The notes: generated from the sequence alone by a model not told the origin. Positions 22,400 through 35,433 are shown, counted from the first letter of the stretch. The stretch: 63,740 nt of DNA from Jaapia argillacea MUCL 33604 (GCA_000697665.1 KL197746.1:89938-153677), one strand, 5' to 3'. Translations and numbers: made by a program.

Positions 22400-24570
22400 A
22401 GCTTTGCGACTTGCGCCAAGTCAATTCTTCGACCTGATTTCAAAGATTGCAAAAGTCCCTCATCTCTACGAAACCTTTTCTGATTGGCAAGTTGGTGCTC
22501 TGAATATACACTTGACATTCAGCAAACTCGGGATCGCAAAGAGAAATACACCCCTCCAACCTGCGAGATACTCGAGGTTCGCACACATGTCCCTGAGGAA
22601 ACGAATGGGTCTCGTAAACGTATCATCCCCTACCATCCACCAGTATGCATTCGTAGGTATGCTTCGAGTCCACCATAACGAAGTCAAGTTGAGTCCCATC
22701 ACTTGACTTCAAAATATACAGCAAACGAGGCCTTGCAGACTGACGACATTTGAAACTGAGGTCCGCCAAGCCGCCTTCCCATTTGCAACTTCGAGCTATG
22801 CGCCTTCCCGATATGTAAGTCAATCATGACTGCTAGGCAAGACTATATCACGCGTCGTCGACTAAGAGGACCGGAGGTTCGGTTCGATGTGTTCATCCAT
22901 CCGGAGCTAGGATCGTCGATGTGAGGGAGAGACAACACGCAAATAGTTCACGCGATCTCGTCGGGGGCGAGAGGATGGTCTTGTCGCTCTGATCGTCGGT
23001 CTAGATGGTGGGCGAAATCAGCTGTAGATGGCGGCATTGCTGGTAGCCTACCAGGACTGAAGGCACCCGAAAGCCAATGGGCTCTTGGTACGCTGAGAGC
23101 TACGAGTGCTGAAGAGGTTACTGCTAGGACGTGGCCGAAGTTAGTAAGAGATGCGGGGGATCGAATAGTGGAGGACAAACATTTCATTGATATGGAGAGC
23201 TACCAACACCATCCAGATGAGATATCGACCCTAAGCCACCACGTCACTCCGACTTCTCGATACGAATGAATGCCGAGAGGATCAGCACTCAAGAGTGGAG
23301 ACGGGTGGAATCCTAGTCCCGATGGCGAGCATTGAGCGTGAAGCGAGCATGTCCGCGAGTGAGAACAGAGGTGTCGAGGGTGAGCAGTAATTCAGAAAAG
23401 ACAGATGATTGTAAGATGATTATTGACTAGTGGAGTCGAGACAACATACCCTAAGGCTGGCTTATATATTGAAGAAGATCTCTCCGCTTCTTTCAGGATG
23501 ATCGAGAAACGGTTGTCGGCGGACACTCGCCTGCTGAGCAGGTCGTGCTCGTAACTCGGACCTTATGACCAGATCGGCGAGACACATAAGCGGGGGTATT
23601 CAAGCGGACAGCGAGAGCCGATGGAGACTTACCTACTAACACACCACGATATGGATCCAATTGACCTCGGAACCTTTCATTTCCAAACTCGACCGGAGGA
23701 CCACTTCCTTCCTACAGGACCACTCCATCTCGTGCATTCTCCTGAGTTCCAAATGTTATATGTTGTCCAGAGAGTGCCAGAGCATGGGAGGACGCGAAGA
23801 GAGCATGGATTTGACGGACGCATCGGAGAGTTCGAATAAGAATAGACGGGGAGGCGATGGGACGCTCGACTGAAGGGATTGATCGTATGAGATCGGTAGG
23901 GTTGGTATCCACGATGTCGATTGGATAGATGCTGCTTGGCGAGAATCAGAGTGTTGGTTAATGGCAACGATAGAAGAGGGTCTGGAGAGGAGAGCGGCGA
24001 GACGAGGACGCGTGGACTGAGACAGAGGGACATGGGGAGTCGGACCGAGATAGCTTCCGCGATAAGCATAGGTCCTCGAAGAGTGTAGGATGATCGAATC
24101 GAATCATCCCAAGCCACCCGCGCCTGGTACCCAGGACCAATCGCCTCCAACCCTGAAGCACAATCAGCTGTCGCACCCTTCGATGCCTCCTAGTACTCAC
24201 ATGCTCCAGATCTACTCTCAGCTATTTCGTAGCTGATTCGCACTACATATCCAATATGAACCTCCGCAACAGACCTAATCTCCAAACTGCATCCCAAATC
24301 CAGCGCATTCGAAGATCCAAGCTTCAACGTTTCAACGACCAGAGAGGGTCAGAGGACGGGAGGGTGCGACTGAGAGTGGACTGGGCGGACGTCATTGGAC
24401 GGGTCGAATCAGACGAGACCGGAGGTGCGATGGGGAGGATTGCTCGCCTGAGATCGGTGGGGATGAGATTGTTGAAGGCGTTGATTGGATGGATGTGTTG
24501 GCTGGGGAGACTCGAGGCAAGGCACACTCTGAGAGCGGATCAAACTCAAAGCCTAAAACCCTAACCACCG
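22400..24570 (-). pseudogene. Family B copy 3
   Basis: B-family copy upstream of D1 on the same strand. Better preserved exons read GYVVRISYEIAESRSGAC (about 24265-24210), a 48-nt intron (GTGAGTAC to TTCAG with GCTGAT as branch site), then LEAIGPGYQARVAWDDS (about 24150-24100). A further exon holds YEHDLLSRRVSADNRF (23555-23500). The 3' part (22620-22830) is interrupted by stops. No complete frame is possible, and the product is not recognised. Confidence 0.5.
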
Positions 24571-24599
24571 CATGGCATTTACGCTCCGCTGGTCCGCCG

Positions 24600-24830
24600 C
24601 GGCCAAGTTCAAACCTCCCAAGCTTCCGGCTACCAAGACCTATCCATCAAGCTGACTACTGTGCCCTCGAAGCTGTGAGTGAATATAATCGACAACTCCC
24701 AGCTTTATTGGACTCCCAGAACGTTCACATTGGGTTACCTGGTCACCTCAGGTCGACGATGGCCCAACCTAACTCCAATCGCGTCGAGATCTGCTTCTGT
24801 TTGCTAGGTGACTAGACGCCGGAGGCTTTG
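24600..24830. other. Shared B-A spacer
   Basis: Spacer between the B and A families, also present at 40250-40490. It contains the conserved stretch ACCTGGTCACCTCAGGTCGA (24739-24758) and no supported gene. Confidence 0.4.
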
Positions 24831-27030
24831 ATCTATGGATCGACTCCTTGTCAACATCGAGCCTCTCACCGACTCGGGATGGAACACAACTATGGTCTAC
24901 TACTGTAGGTGAGTGATTTGATAGGTTTCGGTATCGCCATGGTGCTGATGGGGGCTCGCAGAGTCTCGGCAGTTGCGGAGGCACCTATCTTCATCGAATC
25001 TGGGGTGTTGCACCATGAGATTGTACATCTCCGAACCGCCAGACTACCTGTATCTTCGATTTCGGTTGGAACATCCCCTTCCATCACTTTGCCCACTCCG
25101 AAGACCGAAAGATACAATAGAAGGTCCCTCTTCCAGATATACCATCCTTTTCGGGCCCATTGTCCGAAGTCCTCATTTTCCGACCACTTCAATCATTTAC
25201 GCCAAATGATCGAGCCATCATTTCTCTCGTTCTATTCGGAGATCCAGTCGATAGGGCCACAAGTAGAGGTACCCTCACGATCGGTATGTGGCCGCCTTCC
25301 CAATATACACGATGATTGACGGTGTTATCTGAACATAGGCTACTATGACGAAGATACCGTATATGAAGGTTCAACCCTCCCCCCCACTTCCTGGATGAGC
25401 TCCGACAGCGGGCGAGATCATCGTGAGGGCGAGAGCATACAAAGACCAATCGAAATTGTCAGTCTCCCTCTTCTCCATAGCAGACATTCCATCTTATTTC
25501 TTCTCTAGCGACAATGTGTTTGTCAAGGCAGGTGAAACTATCGCTTTGCCCGGTTCTAGTCCTGGCGAAAATAAGCAAAGCCTGTATATCTTCTCAATAT
25601 CGTTTCAATAGGCCCCTAATTTCTTCCGATAGCCCTCTTTCACCACTTGCATGCCATGTCGATAGATTATTTCTGCCCTATACCGATTTCATCGAGAGCC
25701 TGCACGCACATACCTACCTATAACGACACAAATCCGAAACTCGCTGTTGCGTCTGGGAAAAGGCGAGTACCGCCGTCAATCGAGCCGATGTGAGGTTGTG
25801 TATGCGCCTGGATGTTTGGAGTTCGGGATGCCAACGACCTTGGTGAGTAGCGTTAATTTGGGCGCGCCTGGGTCTTCCTGAAATTATCCCATTCGTCTCG
25901 ATTAGACTGTGAAACCTTCCTCCGCAATACCTACACACTTTGAATCCAGTCGTTGGGCTACTCCGCGAACCAGCGACCCGTCCATACGGCTTGCAAGCGT
26001 ATGTTCTCCGATCTGCGATCGTCTTTACTCAAATCATGCAGGAGATGAATCAAGCTCAATGGCTTTGATGTGACCACTGCAGTTCATCTCGATTCGCACA
26101 AGACCCTCGTTGAAGTCGAAGCGGAGGAATTCATGAGGAAGGGATATTTCACAGAAGATTAGTGTTCACTACGGTCCAGGTGGGTACCCTCCTCCCCTCT
26201 TCCTCTCGATCTCTGTCATCAAATACGCTATTAGATCGAGTCTAAACATCTCACATTTGTAGGTCAAGCTCTTCGGCGCTCGCGGAGCATGCCACTGGAA
26301 AATGTGGGGGTCCTCTAGTACGCGTTGGTGGAACCGTTACCAACTAAGCCCAGCTGACAATTCACGATTGGCTCGATTTTTATCACTCAAATGTCCCTTC
26401 GCTGCCATCAGTGCAGGGTCCACCACCCGAAACACCTTCGAAGCCCACTTCTCTTTGCGTATCGAGAGGAAGGCCGAAGACGATGACCTTTTCGATCACG
26501 CGGCTATCCCCTCACCCCATAACTTCCATACTACCGAGAGAGTTGCCATCGTTGCGACACTTATTTTCATCGAAGCCGGTTATAGAGCTCCTGAAGCCTG
26601 AAACTGAGGTATTCATTCGATTCGTCCCTATGAGGGTTCACGAGAGCGCCAGCGTCTATTCGGAGGGGAAAGCGAAACTTGTCAGGAGAGAGATGGGGAA
26701 GATCAAGTGGTGAAGTAGACGGGAAGAATGCTTTGGAGGGCCTTGGGGTGAAGGAGGGTTCGAGAAGATCCCAGTCTGGCGTTGAGGCCACGACTACTCT
26801 TGGTCCACGATTTACCACCCATTTGGCAGGACTCCCCTCTCCAATCTTTTCTAGTTGAGCCTGACCCTCACCGGCTTCTCATGAATGTCGTCTTTACTCT
26901 TGTATTTGTGTTTCTTCGGGTGGATTTCCGTTTGTGTGAGCCCCAGTCTTGTCGCATTGTCGTCCGGCAACCCATTCAACTACTGAAAGACCGTTCGGTA
27001 GTGTTTCAGAGCACAGCACAAGTGAGAGAT
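24830..27030 (+). pseudogene. Family A copy 3
   Basis: A-family copy. The first exon starts MDRLLVNIEP at 24836 and ends at GTGAGT near 24910. A long second block stays open from 24909 to a GTATGT donor near 25283. After a 55-nt intron the acidic exon (25340-25450) reads YYDEDTVYEGSTLPPTSW. About 20 bases present in A1, A4 and A6 are missing at the start of that exon. The following exon is DNVFVKAGETIALPGSS (25510-25560). The distal block RKAEDDDLFDHAAIPSPH (26468-26520) is conserved. The end (26760-27030) matches A1. It is disrupted overall; product unknown. Confidence 0.6.
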
Positions 27031-27300
27031 AAATGATATCTGATTGAACCGGACAGTAGTGTATTGGAAGAAAAGTTTACAATGAGCGCTACAACGTCGT
27101 CCAGTCACACGACATCGACAGCGCACTGCCACTCCAAGGTGGATGACAGCTGAGATGATCAGCTTTCGAAATCGGATGGAGGTGAGTAGGATCCCATTTC
27201 TCGTGGGGGTTAAGGCGAACATTGTACACCTTGGAGCTCGACAACATGAACCCATAATCCTCAGAAATAATATTGACTAAGAAAAAAATAGGCATCAGCA
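27030..27300 (-). pseudogene. Family B copy 4, short remnant
   Basis: About 270 bases matching B1 (9060-9280), including the GGTTACAAGG-like hallmark and the minus-strand frame YNVRLNPHEKWDPTHLHP. It is truncated at about 27270, where it joins the region downstream of C2. Confidence 0.45.
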
Positions 27301-27399
27301 ATTCGCAAAAGTGCATCGCAGCGCAAACCAGGGCGAAGGCACGTCAAAACCACAAGAAACCACCGAACTCCAAGTTCAGATCTCCGACCAAAGAGCATA

Positions 27400-27740
27400 C
27401 ACCTACCAAAGGTAGAATGAGAGGAAATTCACCTGTGTAACATCAAGTCTAACCTCACAAGCTTTCAACTCGCCATCCGTTGCCATCCCTCCCAAAGATC
27501 GCGATCGACGAAAACTCGGAGTCCGATGTCGAGCTATGCGACTCGAGAGGAGCGAAGGCGTTGAGCCTCGTGCGGATGGATGTAATGTTTGTGGTCTTGT
27601 TTGGCGAGGAGATGGTGGAGTTTGGTTAGAGGGATGGAACGAGGGTGAGGGCGGGTGGTATAAGGAGGCGAGGGAGGACAATAAGGCCCTGTGAGGAGGT
27701 TTGGATGGGATAACGATGGGTGTTGGCTCCAGCCGGATTG
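27400..27740 (-). pseudogene. Family C copy 2 (NT-C2 protein remnant)
   Basis: Distal part of C exon 1 only. The minus strand reads PPSPRQT...SARGSTPSLLSSR, then DGELKACEVRLDVTQ before a GTGAAT-like donor near 27436. Compared with C3 the central SKWEFPLNVVVEMG part is garbled, and the N-terminal 5' half of the exon is absent. Confidence 0.55.
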
Positions 27741-27839
27741 TGGGTAGAATCCTGGAAGATGGAGGGCAGGCAGATCGCGGAGGATTGAGAAGCAGTCAGA
27801 TTGAATCAGGCATGGCGGTGGGTGGAACGGTGATGCGGA

Positions 27840-28060
27840 GATCAGGAGGATCCGTGTCATGGTGGTCTGAGCATCCAGAAGGCCAGGCTAGGGAATATCC
27901 CAAAGACTATTGCTGGTATTGTCGACGTGTCTGGGCACTGGCAGGCGTGCAATGTGCATCCAACCCAGAGTTCGTGTCAGAGGTTGGCCAACGCCGAATC
28001 CAACGATTCGTCGCTGAAGCTCCGAAGTTTCGAACCATGTGGCATCTATCTGACCAAGAA
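27840..28060 (+). pseudogene. Family F fragment
   Basis: Only the first about 200 bases of family F remain, starting GTGTCATGGTGGTCTGAGCA. It is cut off and joined directly to A4, so the rest of F and all of D are missing from this module. Confidence 0.5.
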
Positions 28061-28129
28061 TCCCATCTTCCATGTTTGCTCACTCATAAATCGTCGCTGA
28101 ACCCGCTATATCTGCCATCCTTCATGGAA

Positions 28130-30850
28130 GTTCCTTGACTCCGGATTGAACACGACTACTCATAGGTGAGTGAGCTGATACGTTTAAATGTCGCTATGGT
28201 ACTGATTCAAACACATATAGCTTCGTCAGTTGGAGGCGCTTCTAGTATCCACATTGGACCACTTCGATTGGTGTCTTCGAGGTCGATAACCAGCCTTTCC
28301 GTATGCCATTCTTTGCATTCTAGCTATTTTTCTAAGGCATCCTGACTATCTCACCGTCCACCCTTTCTTTCAGCTTCGTCCCAGGGAAACTGCATCAAAT
28401 GCAAGGGTCAATCGCTTTCACCGTGACACATTATATCTCTGAACTGCCAGACAATCCTGAAGATTTGGTATTGGGTCGGAGAGCAGTTTTCATTATCTCC
28501 CCCACTCTGAACGCTCCAAGCTACGATTGAAGGACATCCTTTGAAAATGTATGCTCTCCTTTTGGGACCCATTATCCGAACTCCCCACTTCTCGAACCCT
28601 TCAAGCATTCACGATACAACCTGAGGGAGCCGACCCTAACTCTTTCCATGTTCTCCAGACATCCTGTCAACGGAACCACAAGTGGAGGACCGTCACCATC
28701 GGTACGTCGCTGACTTCCCCCAAATACACGATTATTGACGGTGTTATCTGAACACAGGCAAAGTCACAACTCAGTTTGCCACTATAACGAAGACACCTTT
28801 GACAATGATACCAACCACCTCGCCACTTCCAGTTTGGGCTACGACGACGGACGAGACCATTGTGAAGGAAGAACATACAACGTCCATTCGAAATTGTGAG
28901 TCTCCGTCTTCTTCATACTGACCACTTCATCTTAGATCTTCGATAGCAACGGCGTGTTTGCCGATGTAGGCAAAACAAATGTTTCGCTCGGCTCTGGTAC
29001 TGGCGAGGGTAAGTAAAGCATGTCTATCTTCTTAATGACCTCGTAACAACCCCTGCTATCTTCCGAAAGCCCTCTTTCCCATTCCTCATTTGGGGAACCT
29101 GGATATTCCAGATATAATCCCAACTGTCTCAATTAGACGGCGACTCGGACGCCTTCCTTCGCAAAGCGTATACATATTTCGACTACGGAAGTTGGGGGAA
29201 CTATTGTCGAGATTATACGGCTTGTAAACGTGGCGTTCTCCTTCGATCTGCGATCATGTAGTATCTTACTCAAATCCTTCAGCGACGAATCAAATCAGAT
29301 GACTTCGATGTCGCCTTCAGCGTTTGTCTCGAATCTTACAATAACACAATCGAAGTGAAGAAATTCACGAGGAAGGGGGTATTTGGAAGGAATCGAGCCA
29401 CCACCATCCCAGTTAGTACCCTTCCCCACTCTCCCCCACAATCACCACGATCAAACACACCATCCGATGAAGTCTAAATATTCCACGTCTATAGGTCAAC
29501 ATCGTGTCGGCTCGATGATCACAGAACTGGAAAACACGGGTATACGCTTTACGTTGATAAAATCCACGGCCGTCGATTGTTATCACTCAAGATGTACCCA
29601 TCCCTGCTACGGAGACCTTACCAAATCCCGCCTCTCTACATACGGAGCCAAAGGCTGGAAGACGACGATCTTATCGATAGCGCAGTTCTCCCCTCACCAC
29701 ATACCCTCCAGGTCAAAACTGTATATGGAGCCCCTGAAGTCCGAAACTGATGTTCTCATTCGCCGATTGGTCCCTACGAGCATTCACGACAGCGCCAGCG
29801 TCTATTCGGAAGAGAAAGCAATATCTGTCGGGGAAGAGGTTGGGGCATTGAGTGTGTTCAAGTAGAGGTGACGAATGCTTTGGATGGCTTTGAAATTTGG
29901 GGTGAAGGAGCATTCAAACGATTCATGTCGATCATTGAGGATGGAGTCGAAGACGAGGCGTCACTTGAATATAAAGATATTGCACGGGGATTTCGAGGGT
30001 ACGCCATGGTTATACGGAAGCTAGGTATGGGGCAGCGTGATTACCGTCAGCTCTCAATATTTGGGTACGCCTGACTCGTTGATATCTTTCAGGAAAGGTT
30101 TTCAGCTCTATCACGATTTTCACAGACTATCTAGCCTTTTGAAACAAACTTGGAAAACTCTGTGTCGAGCAGGATGGCAGAGCGTCGATTCGTTGGTCCC
30201 TCGGCAGAAACTCAGGGGCATATCTTATCTGCATCCTCAAGTATCCCTGCTCCTTCGCAGACAAACTTTCCGTACCGTTACCGCCACTCCTTCTATCCTG
30301 GTTAACTGCTGTACTGCAATGAACATTGGTGGATTTGGTCCCTTGTCACCGCTGTTATCCCTACGAATTGACCAGAAAGGTGATCCGAACCCCACACCCT
30401 TCACCAGTCATCTTCTACTAACCATAGTCACTGTTGCAATGCCCACCTCAGCCACATCCCGTTTCTCGCAACCTACATGCCCTTCCACATCCCCACGACT
30501 GCCTAGCCTTCCAATCTGGCTTGATGGCTCGAAATGGTTTTTGAACCTTGGTGGAATATGGTAAAGCCAAATCACCATACGACGTTGCTCTGCGATGGCA
30601 GTCTACTTCGAGGCTAAGCCAAGGGGAATATTTATTACTCTTGGTCCGCGATTTAACGTTGCCGGCTGTAGCCAACGATGCATCCGGCAGGCTCGCCTGT
30701 CTAACTTTTCGTGGGCGAGCCTCATCCCCACTGGCTTCTCATCGTGTTATTTTACTGTTGCATTTATGTTTCTTCGGGCGTAGTTCAACTCTTTGTAACA
30801 ACCCCGAGTTCCTACTTCTTGCATAGTCTTCCTCCTCCCTCACCGGCCTC
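28130..30850 (+). pseudogene. Family A copy 4
   Basis: This is the most divergent A copy. Its acidic exon (28775-28895) reads YNEDTFDNDTNHLATSSLGY and can be joined in phase to the next exon (28948-29010, NGVFADVGKTNVSLGSGTGE), which ends at GTAAGT. A later block (29145-29230) reads DAFLRKAYTYFDYGSWGNYC, clearer than in other copies. The block 29720-29870 reads SIHDSASVYSEEKAISVGEE. It has its own segment at 30060-30560. Some intermediate exons are lost (29060-29130 is shortened). Product unknown. Confidence 0.55.
30060..30560. other. Segment found only in A4
   Basis: This half kilobase has no counterpart in the other A copies. A plus-strand frame stays open for 175 codons (30037-30564), and another frame starts MAERRFVGPSAETQGH at 30175. 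Neither shows a recognised domain. It could be an insertion or ancestral sequence lost elsewhere. Confidence 0.35.
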
Positions 30851-31009
30851 ACCATTGCCTCGCTGATCCTGCTCTTTCTGGTAGCCCTTTCGACTGCTGG
30901 AAGATTCTTTATACATGTTCTGATTTACTCCAGACCCTTCGACCACAGGCACGATTCTAGCTGACTGCCACTGAGGCATTGAAGGCGAAACGATCATCTG
31001 TAACATTCT

Positions 31010-32340
31010 GTTCGACGTTACCAGCGTCTTGTCGAGCTCAGCTCCATCAAGCCCGAATGAGTATTACATTGATAAAATAAAGATTACAAGGGGAGTTACC
31101 AACGTCATCCAGCTATGCAACATCCACAAAAAGCCACCACCTTGATAAAGCTGAGATAATCGATTTTCGATGTTAGAGGCGGGTGTAATCGTTCTCGTGT
31201 TCAGGCTCTAGTCGAGCGTATTCGAGGATGGGAGCAGGTCGAGTCACGTGAGGGTTGGCAGTCATTGAGAGAAGGCGGAGGATCGTGAGATGTTGTGGAC
31301 GAGCCGAGTCGAATAACACGCCCAAAAGGTATCATAATAGTCCAGCACCAGGATAAAACATCGAGCAATATGGCGAATACTCACTGAATGAAATAGTCGG
31401 GCTCGTGATCAGGACACTACGACTAAGTGAACAGAACAAATCAGCGGGAGTCACGAGACGAACAGCGAGTCAAGGGTGACTTACCTGTCATCGAGCGACG
31501 ATCGGCATCCCATTGACCTGAAGCACCTATTATCCCCAAACTCAACCTGAGCTCTGTTCCCTCGGTCCATCATCTCCTGCAAGGATGCTCCGTCTCTTGT
31601 ACTCGTACTCTGAATAGACCGGGCAGAAGCAGAGGAGAGGGTCAGATAAGATGAGAGACTGGAAGATGCGACACATCAATAGGGGGCATTGCGCTACCAG
31701 TCCTTATCCAAGAGTTCCCACGAGGCTGGTGTATCCAGAAGAAACGGTACAACACGGTGCGCCTGGTGGTCAAGGTGACTACGAGAGTTATGGGGGTAAC
31801 GAAGTTGTCCGTAGCCTGCTTGGTGGTCATCTGAAAAACTGAGTGAACCGTTGGACATAAACCCTGGGAGTCAAAGTAAAGTTCGAGGAAGGGGAACCCA
31901 CCTGTGGTGGTTGGATAATTATTCTACCGTTATCTGTGCCAGAACGGCAGAACCACCGAATACAGAAATACATGGCCGAATGATCAGTGCATAGACTTAG
32001 CCATAGCCTAACCTTTCTTCAAAGGCGGGGCGATGTACAGCATCTACCTGGATTGACGTGAGTGGTCAGCTGGACAGCGAAAGTCAGTAACAACGTAAAG
32101 GTGAATCAACGTGGAAGCATAAGTATGAAGGGAGCAACAACGGCCGAGACGGAACAAAGAACAAAATGCATCATGAACACGGTGCCCACTGCCATCCGTT
32201 GATCACTGAGGTCACGAACCTGGCTGGTGTGTCTCGCGACACCGCCTGATAATGCAGTGGTGAAATGAGAAATGAGAAATAAGAGAATACTCTGGCAAGC
32301 ATATGCCCAGGTCACAATTCGAACTAGATATCAAAAGAAA
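31010..32340 (-). pseudogene. Family B copy 5 with H block
   Basis: B hallmark AAAGATTACAAGGGGAGTTA (31078-31097), a B exon remnant (31330-31440), then the region around 31660-31900 shared with 15490-15700 and 44040-44200, and the H block at 32080-32250. On the minus strand it follows C3, so it lies where the 3' exons of a C gene would be. No continuous frame. Confidence 0.4.
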
Positions 32341-32643
32341 ACCTCACACCATGATCGGAACACAACGGCCCACCTCAGAATATCCTCCCCAGTAAAAGGA
32401 TGGCCAGCCAAAATTTGAGATCGCGCGCAAAGGCAAATGGAAAAGAGACAGAAAACCATCACGAACGCCCGTCCAAATCAAATTTGTGCGTATCCAGCGA
32501 AACGAGGACATCCCTGTAGCACAGATGTGAATGTTCAACAAGACACTGAGTTCACTTATCCAACCAAACCGACCAAAAGAGACGCACATATCCGCAAAGC
32601 AAAAGAGCGAGCATCAAAGAAAAACAATGGAAACCAAACTCAC

Positions 32644-33687
32644 CTGTCCCACACCAAACCTGACCTCACATCCTTCCAACTCGCCCTCCTTCCCCATTCC
32701 CATCTCAACAACCACATTCAGCGGAAATTCCCATTTGGAACTATGTGATTTGAGAGGGACGTAAGGTGTCGACCCTCTCGCGGACGAATACGACACCTCG
32801 GATTTTGTTTGACGAGGCGATGGTGGAGCTTGGGTCGAAGGATGCGATGAAGATGAGGGTGGATGGTGTGAGGAGGGAAAGGAGGACGATAAGGTGCTGA
32901 GAAGGTTGGGATGGGATATCGATGGGGTGTTGACTCGAGTTCTGTTTGTCGATGGGATCCCGGAGGATGGAGGGAAGGCAGATCCACTACCGCCATGTAT
33001 CGCCGTAAGGGGCGTCATCGGTGACGGCGGTCCAGTGCCAAATGCATATGGCCCGCGCTTCGCATTGTTACCCACCAACAACTCGGTGTTGATGTAGTCG
33101 GAGTACGGATGGGAGGGGGTATGAGGGGAAGATAGGTCGTATACTGTCCCTTGGCTTTTGGATCCGTGGGGTTGGTGAGCGTAAGGGGATGGAGACGATG
33201 GAAAAGGGTAGGAGCGGGAAGATGATGGGCTTGAATTTTCGTGATTGTGCTCTTGTTCTTGCTGGTAACCATTCTCGTCATGGATCCTGATCTCCAACCC
33301 ATCGCCGCCCTCTTTCTCCTTTGCCTTCCCTTTGCCCTTATCGCCGTCCCCCCTCTTCCCTCTGATCCTCCCCAACAACCCACCCCCACTACTAACAACA
33401 TCACTAAACTTCCACTTCACACCAAATTCGCCCTAGACGTAAGGGACGCTCGACAGTTGATGAATAGTGATGGAGACATTAAATTGGGTGTGTTTAGGGA
33501 GGAGGTGATGCAGATGGGTTCGCAGGGTCTGGGCTGTGGTGGTGGTCGTGTTGGCGGGTGTTGGCGTGACGGTTGGCGTTGGAGTGCCGTTCGAATAGGC
33601 AGAGGGAAGGGGGATATGAGTGTGACAGGAGGCGGAAGAAGACGAAGCGTTCATGCTGGGATTCGCAGCGGTCGTTTTGGCTGGCAT
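32644..33687 (-). pseudogene. Family C copy 3: NT-C2 domain protein, full exon 1 with one nonsense codon
   Basis: This is the only C copy with a complete first exon. It starts at the ATG at 33687 with a Ser/Thr/Pro-rich leader. The NT-C2 domain (EEIG1/EHBP1 N-terminal family, C2-like, thought to bind membranes or organelle surfaces) begins at about residue 65: FNVSITIHQLSSVPYV, a TAG at 33435-33433, then GEFGVKWKFSDV. A long low-complexity insert of about 180 residues follows, with a basic KGKGKAKEKEGG patch, and then the second half of the domain: PYVPLKSHSSKWEFPL and NVVVEMGMGKEGELEGCEVR. A GTGAGT donor follows at 32643. Downstream exons are not recognised. The single TAG makes it a young pseudogene unless it is a sequence error. 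Family assignment is from remembered fungal homologues. Confidence 0.75.
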
Positions 33688-33829
33688 GTCTAGAGTCTAT
33701 GGTGCCATTACCACCTCGTAAAGTTGTATCCTTTTCAGTAGGCCAATATTCCCAAGTTTTGGATGGAATAGCGTAGAGGATTGGAAGTGGTCAATTTAAA
33801 TCAGGCATGGCTGTGGTTGCGAGGGAAAG

Positions 33830-35250
33830 GTGGAACAGTGTGGTAGAATCAAGGGGGATACGTGTCGTGGTCTGAGCATCCAGGAGGCCAAGGTGGACGC
33901 ACTCTTTGCTTCGATAGCCTATCCACAGAATATCCCCAAACAGTTCGCACAGCGATTGGTTGGTTGGGGTGGTGTCATCGTCCACGTGTCTCGCCATGTG
34001 CTGTCGGCTCGGACTTTCTTGCAAAGTCGTTATTCCAATCGGCGACATATGGGTCTGCAAAGTGGTCCAACAATGCCAACAAGTGCTAGTGGTTTGGTCG
34101 AACGAAGTGATTTGTATCCGAATACAGGAGCGGCGCAGGAAGGCCGCGACTTTCACAGACGGCTTGCGAATCAAACCGAAACTTGAACCGCATGGCACCC
34201 ATCCGACATCCACCAACGAGTCAATCCCGTCCTCTGATCCATTACCGTACCCCTTGTATCGGTTGTCAGACCTCACTCGCCAGCGTTGTAGTGGCTATCA
34301 CTCGATGTGCTACCCATCATTCGTAAAGTTCCTTCCTCGTCTTTGGACGGCATCTACTAACCACATTCTCATCATTTAAAATAGCTCCGCTCCAGCTCTC
34401 TCCTCATGACTGCAGAGTGCACGTCGCTCGAATACTGGCCAACATGATCTCACCTCCTGTCGCTTCAAACATCTGCGCTGAGGCAAGTATCCTCGCCACC
34501 CTTCCGAATTGTCGTTTTTGAACCAATCCATCCTTCCTAATTGCTCCCTCCAACAATGTTCTCGAGGTCCGGTCCAGCTTCCCCAGTCACTTACAGACCC
34601 CTCTACTCGCTCCTCCACCAAAACTGCTCTCAAATGCGCCTACCAGCTCCGAGTCCCCAACGAAGAAAGGCAAGTCGGCTCTCCTGATGGGGGTATATGT
34701 TAAATGAGGCGTTTCACTGGTCGAGATCCAGCGATTTCTCAAACCATGGCCTTCGTATCCTTGCCCATGGATAATGTGCCACCTTGAAGTTTACACCACT
34801 CCTTGAACATTGGGTGAGTCCACTCACATGCATACCACAGTCTGCTGCCAATTCCCCACGTTTTGCTGATATCGAACCTCAATGGCGCCTCTATCCTATT
34901 CCCTCGAGTCTCGACCTCTGCCAGCCACATCGCATACTTACCCCACTCGAGATGATGTAATGCCGGCCCATTGTCTTTGTGGATGTTGGACCGTGGTCGA
35001 TCAGTTAGTGGGCTCATGACAGATCTCTGACACATGGTCATAGTCGCCCCTTACTCGACTTCTCGATTCTCTTTTCGAAGTTGATCCCGGAATAATTGTC
35101 GCATTCACAAGAGTCAACCTTGAATGGAATTGGGAACCGTTGGGCAACTCTTGTCCGCATCCCTGCTGATGAAGTTGGGTTACGGCTCTTTGCAGGTCGA
35201 GGAAAGTTGATATGTCTCTTGGTTCTTATGCATGGCCAGGTCTCGAGCTT
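33830..35250 (+). pseudogene. Family F copy 2
   Basis: Plus-strand F copy between C3 and D2. Conserved blocks: GTGTCGTGGTCTGAGCATCC (33861-33880), the frame RIKPKLEPHGTHPTSTNESI (34169-34228), a Ser/Thr-rich block near 34600-34680, and a distal block FADIEPQWRLYPIPSSLDL (about 34874-34930) followed by PIVFVDVGPW (34968-35000). Frameshifts separate the blocks. Product unknown. Confidence 0.5.
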
Positions 35251-35433
35251 GAAAGTTCTGAACTCATGGAATTATTATTCTACGTTTTATTAATATCCCT
35301 TCTCAAAGTGAACCAGTATCCCTACACCAATATCGCAACCTCTACCATTTGTTTGGAGGTTATTGCCACTGTTATCTGCTCATCTCCTCCCACCAACTAT
35401 TACAGTCAGAAAGAATGACCCGGCAGGGGCTGC

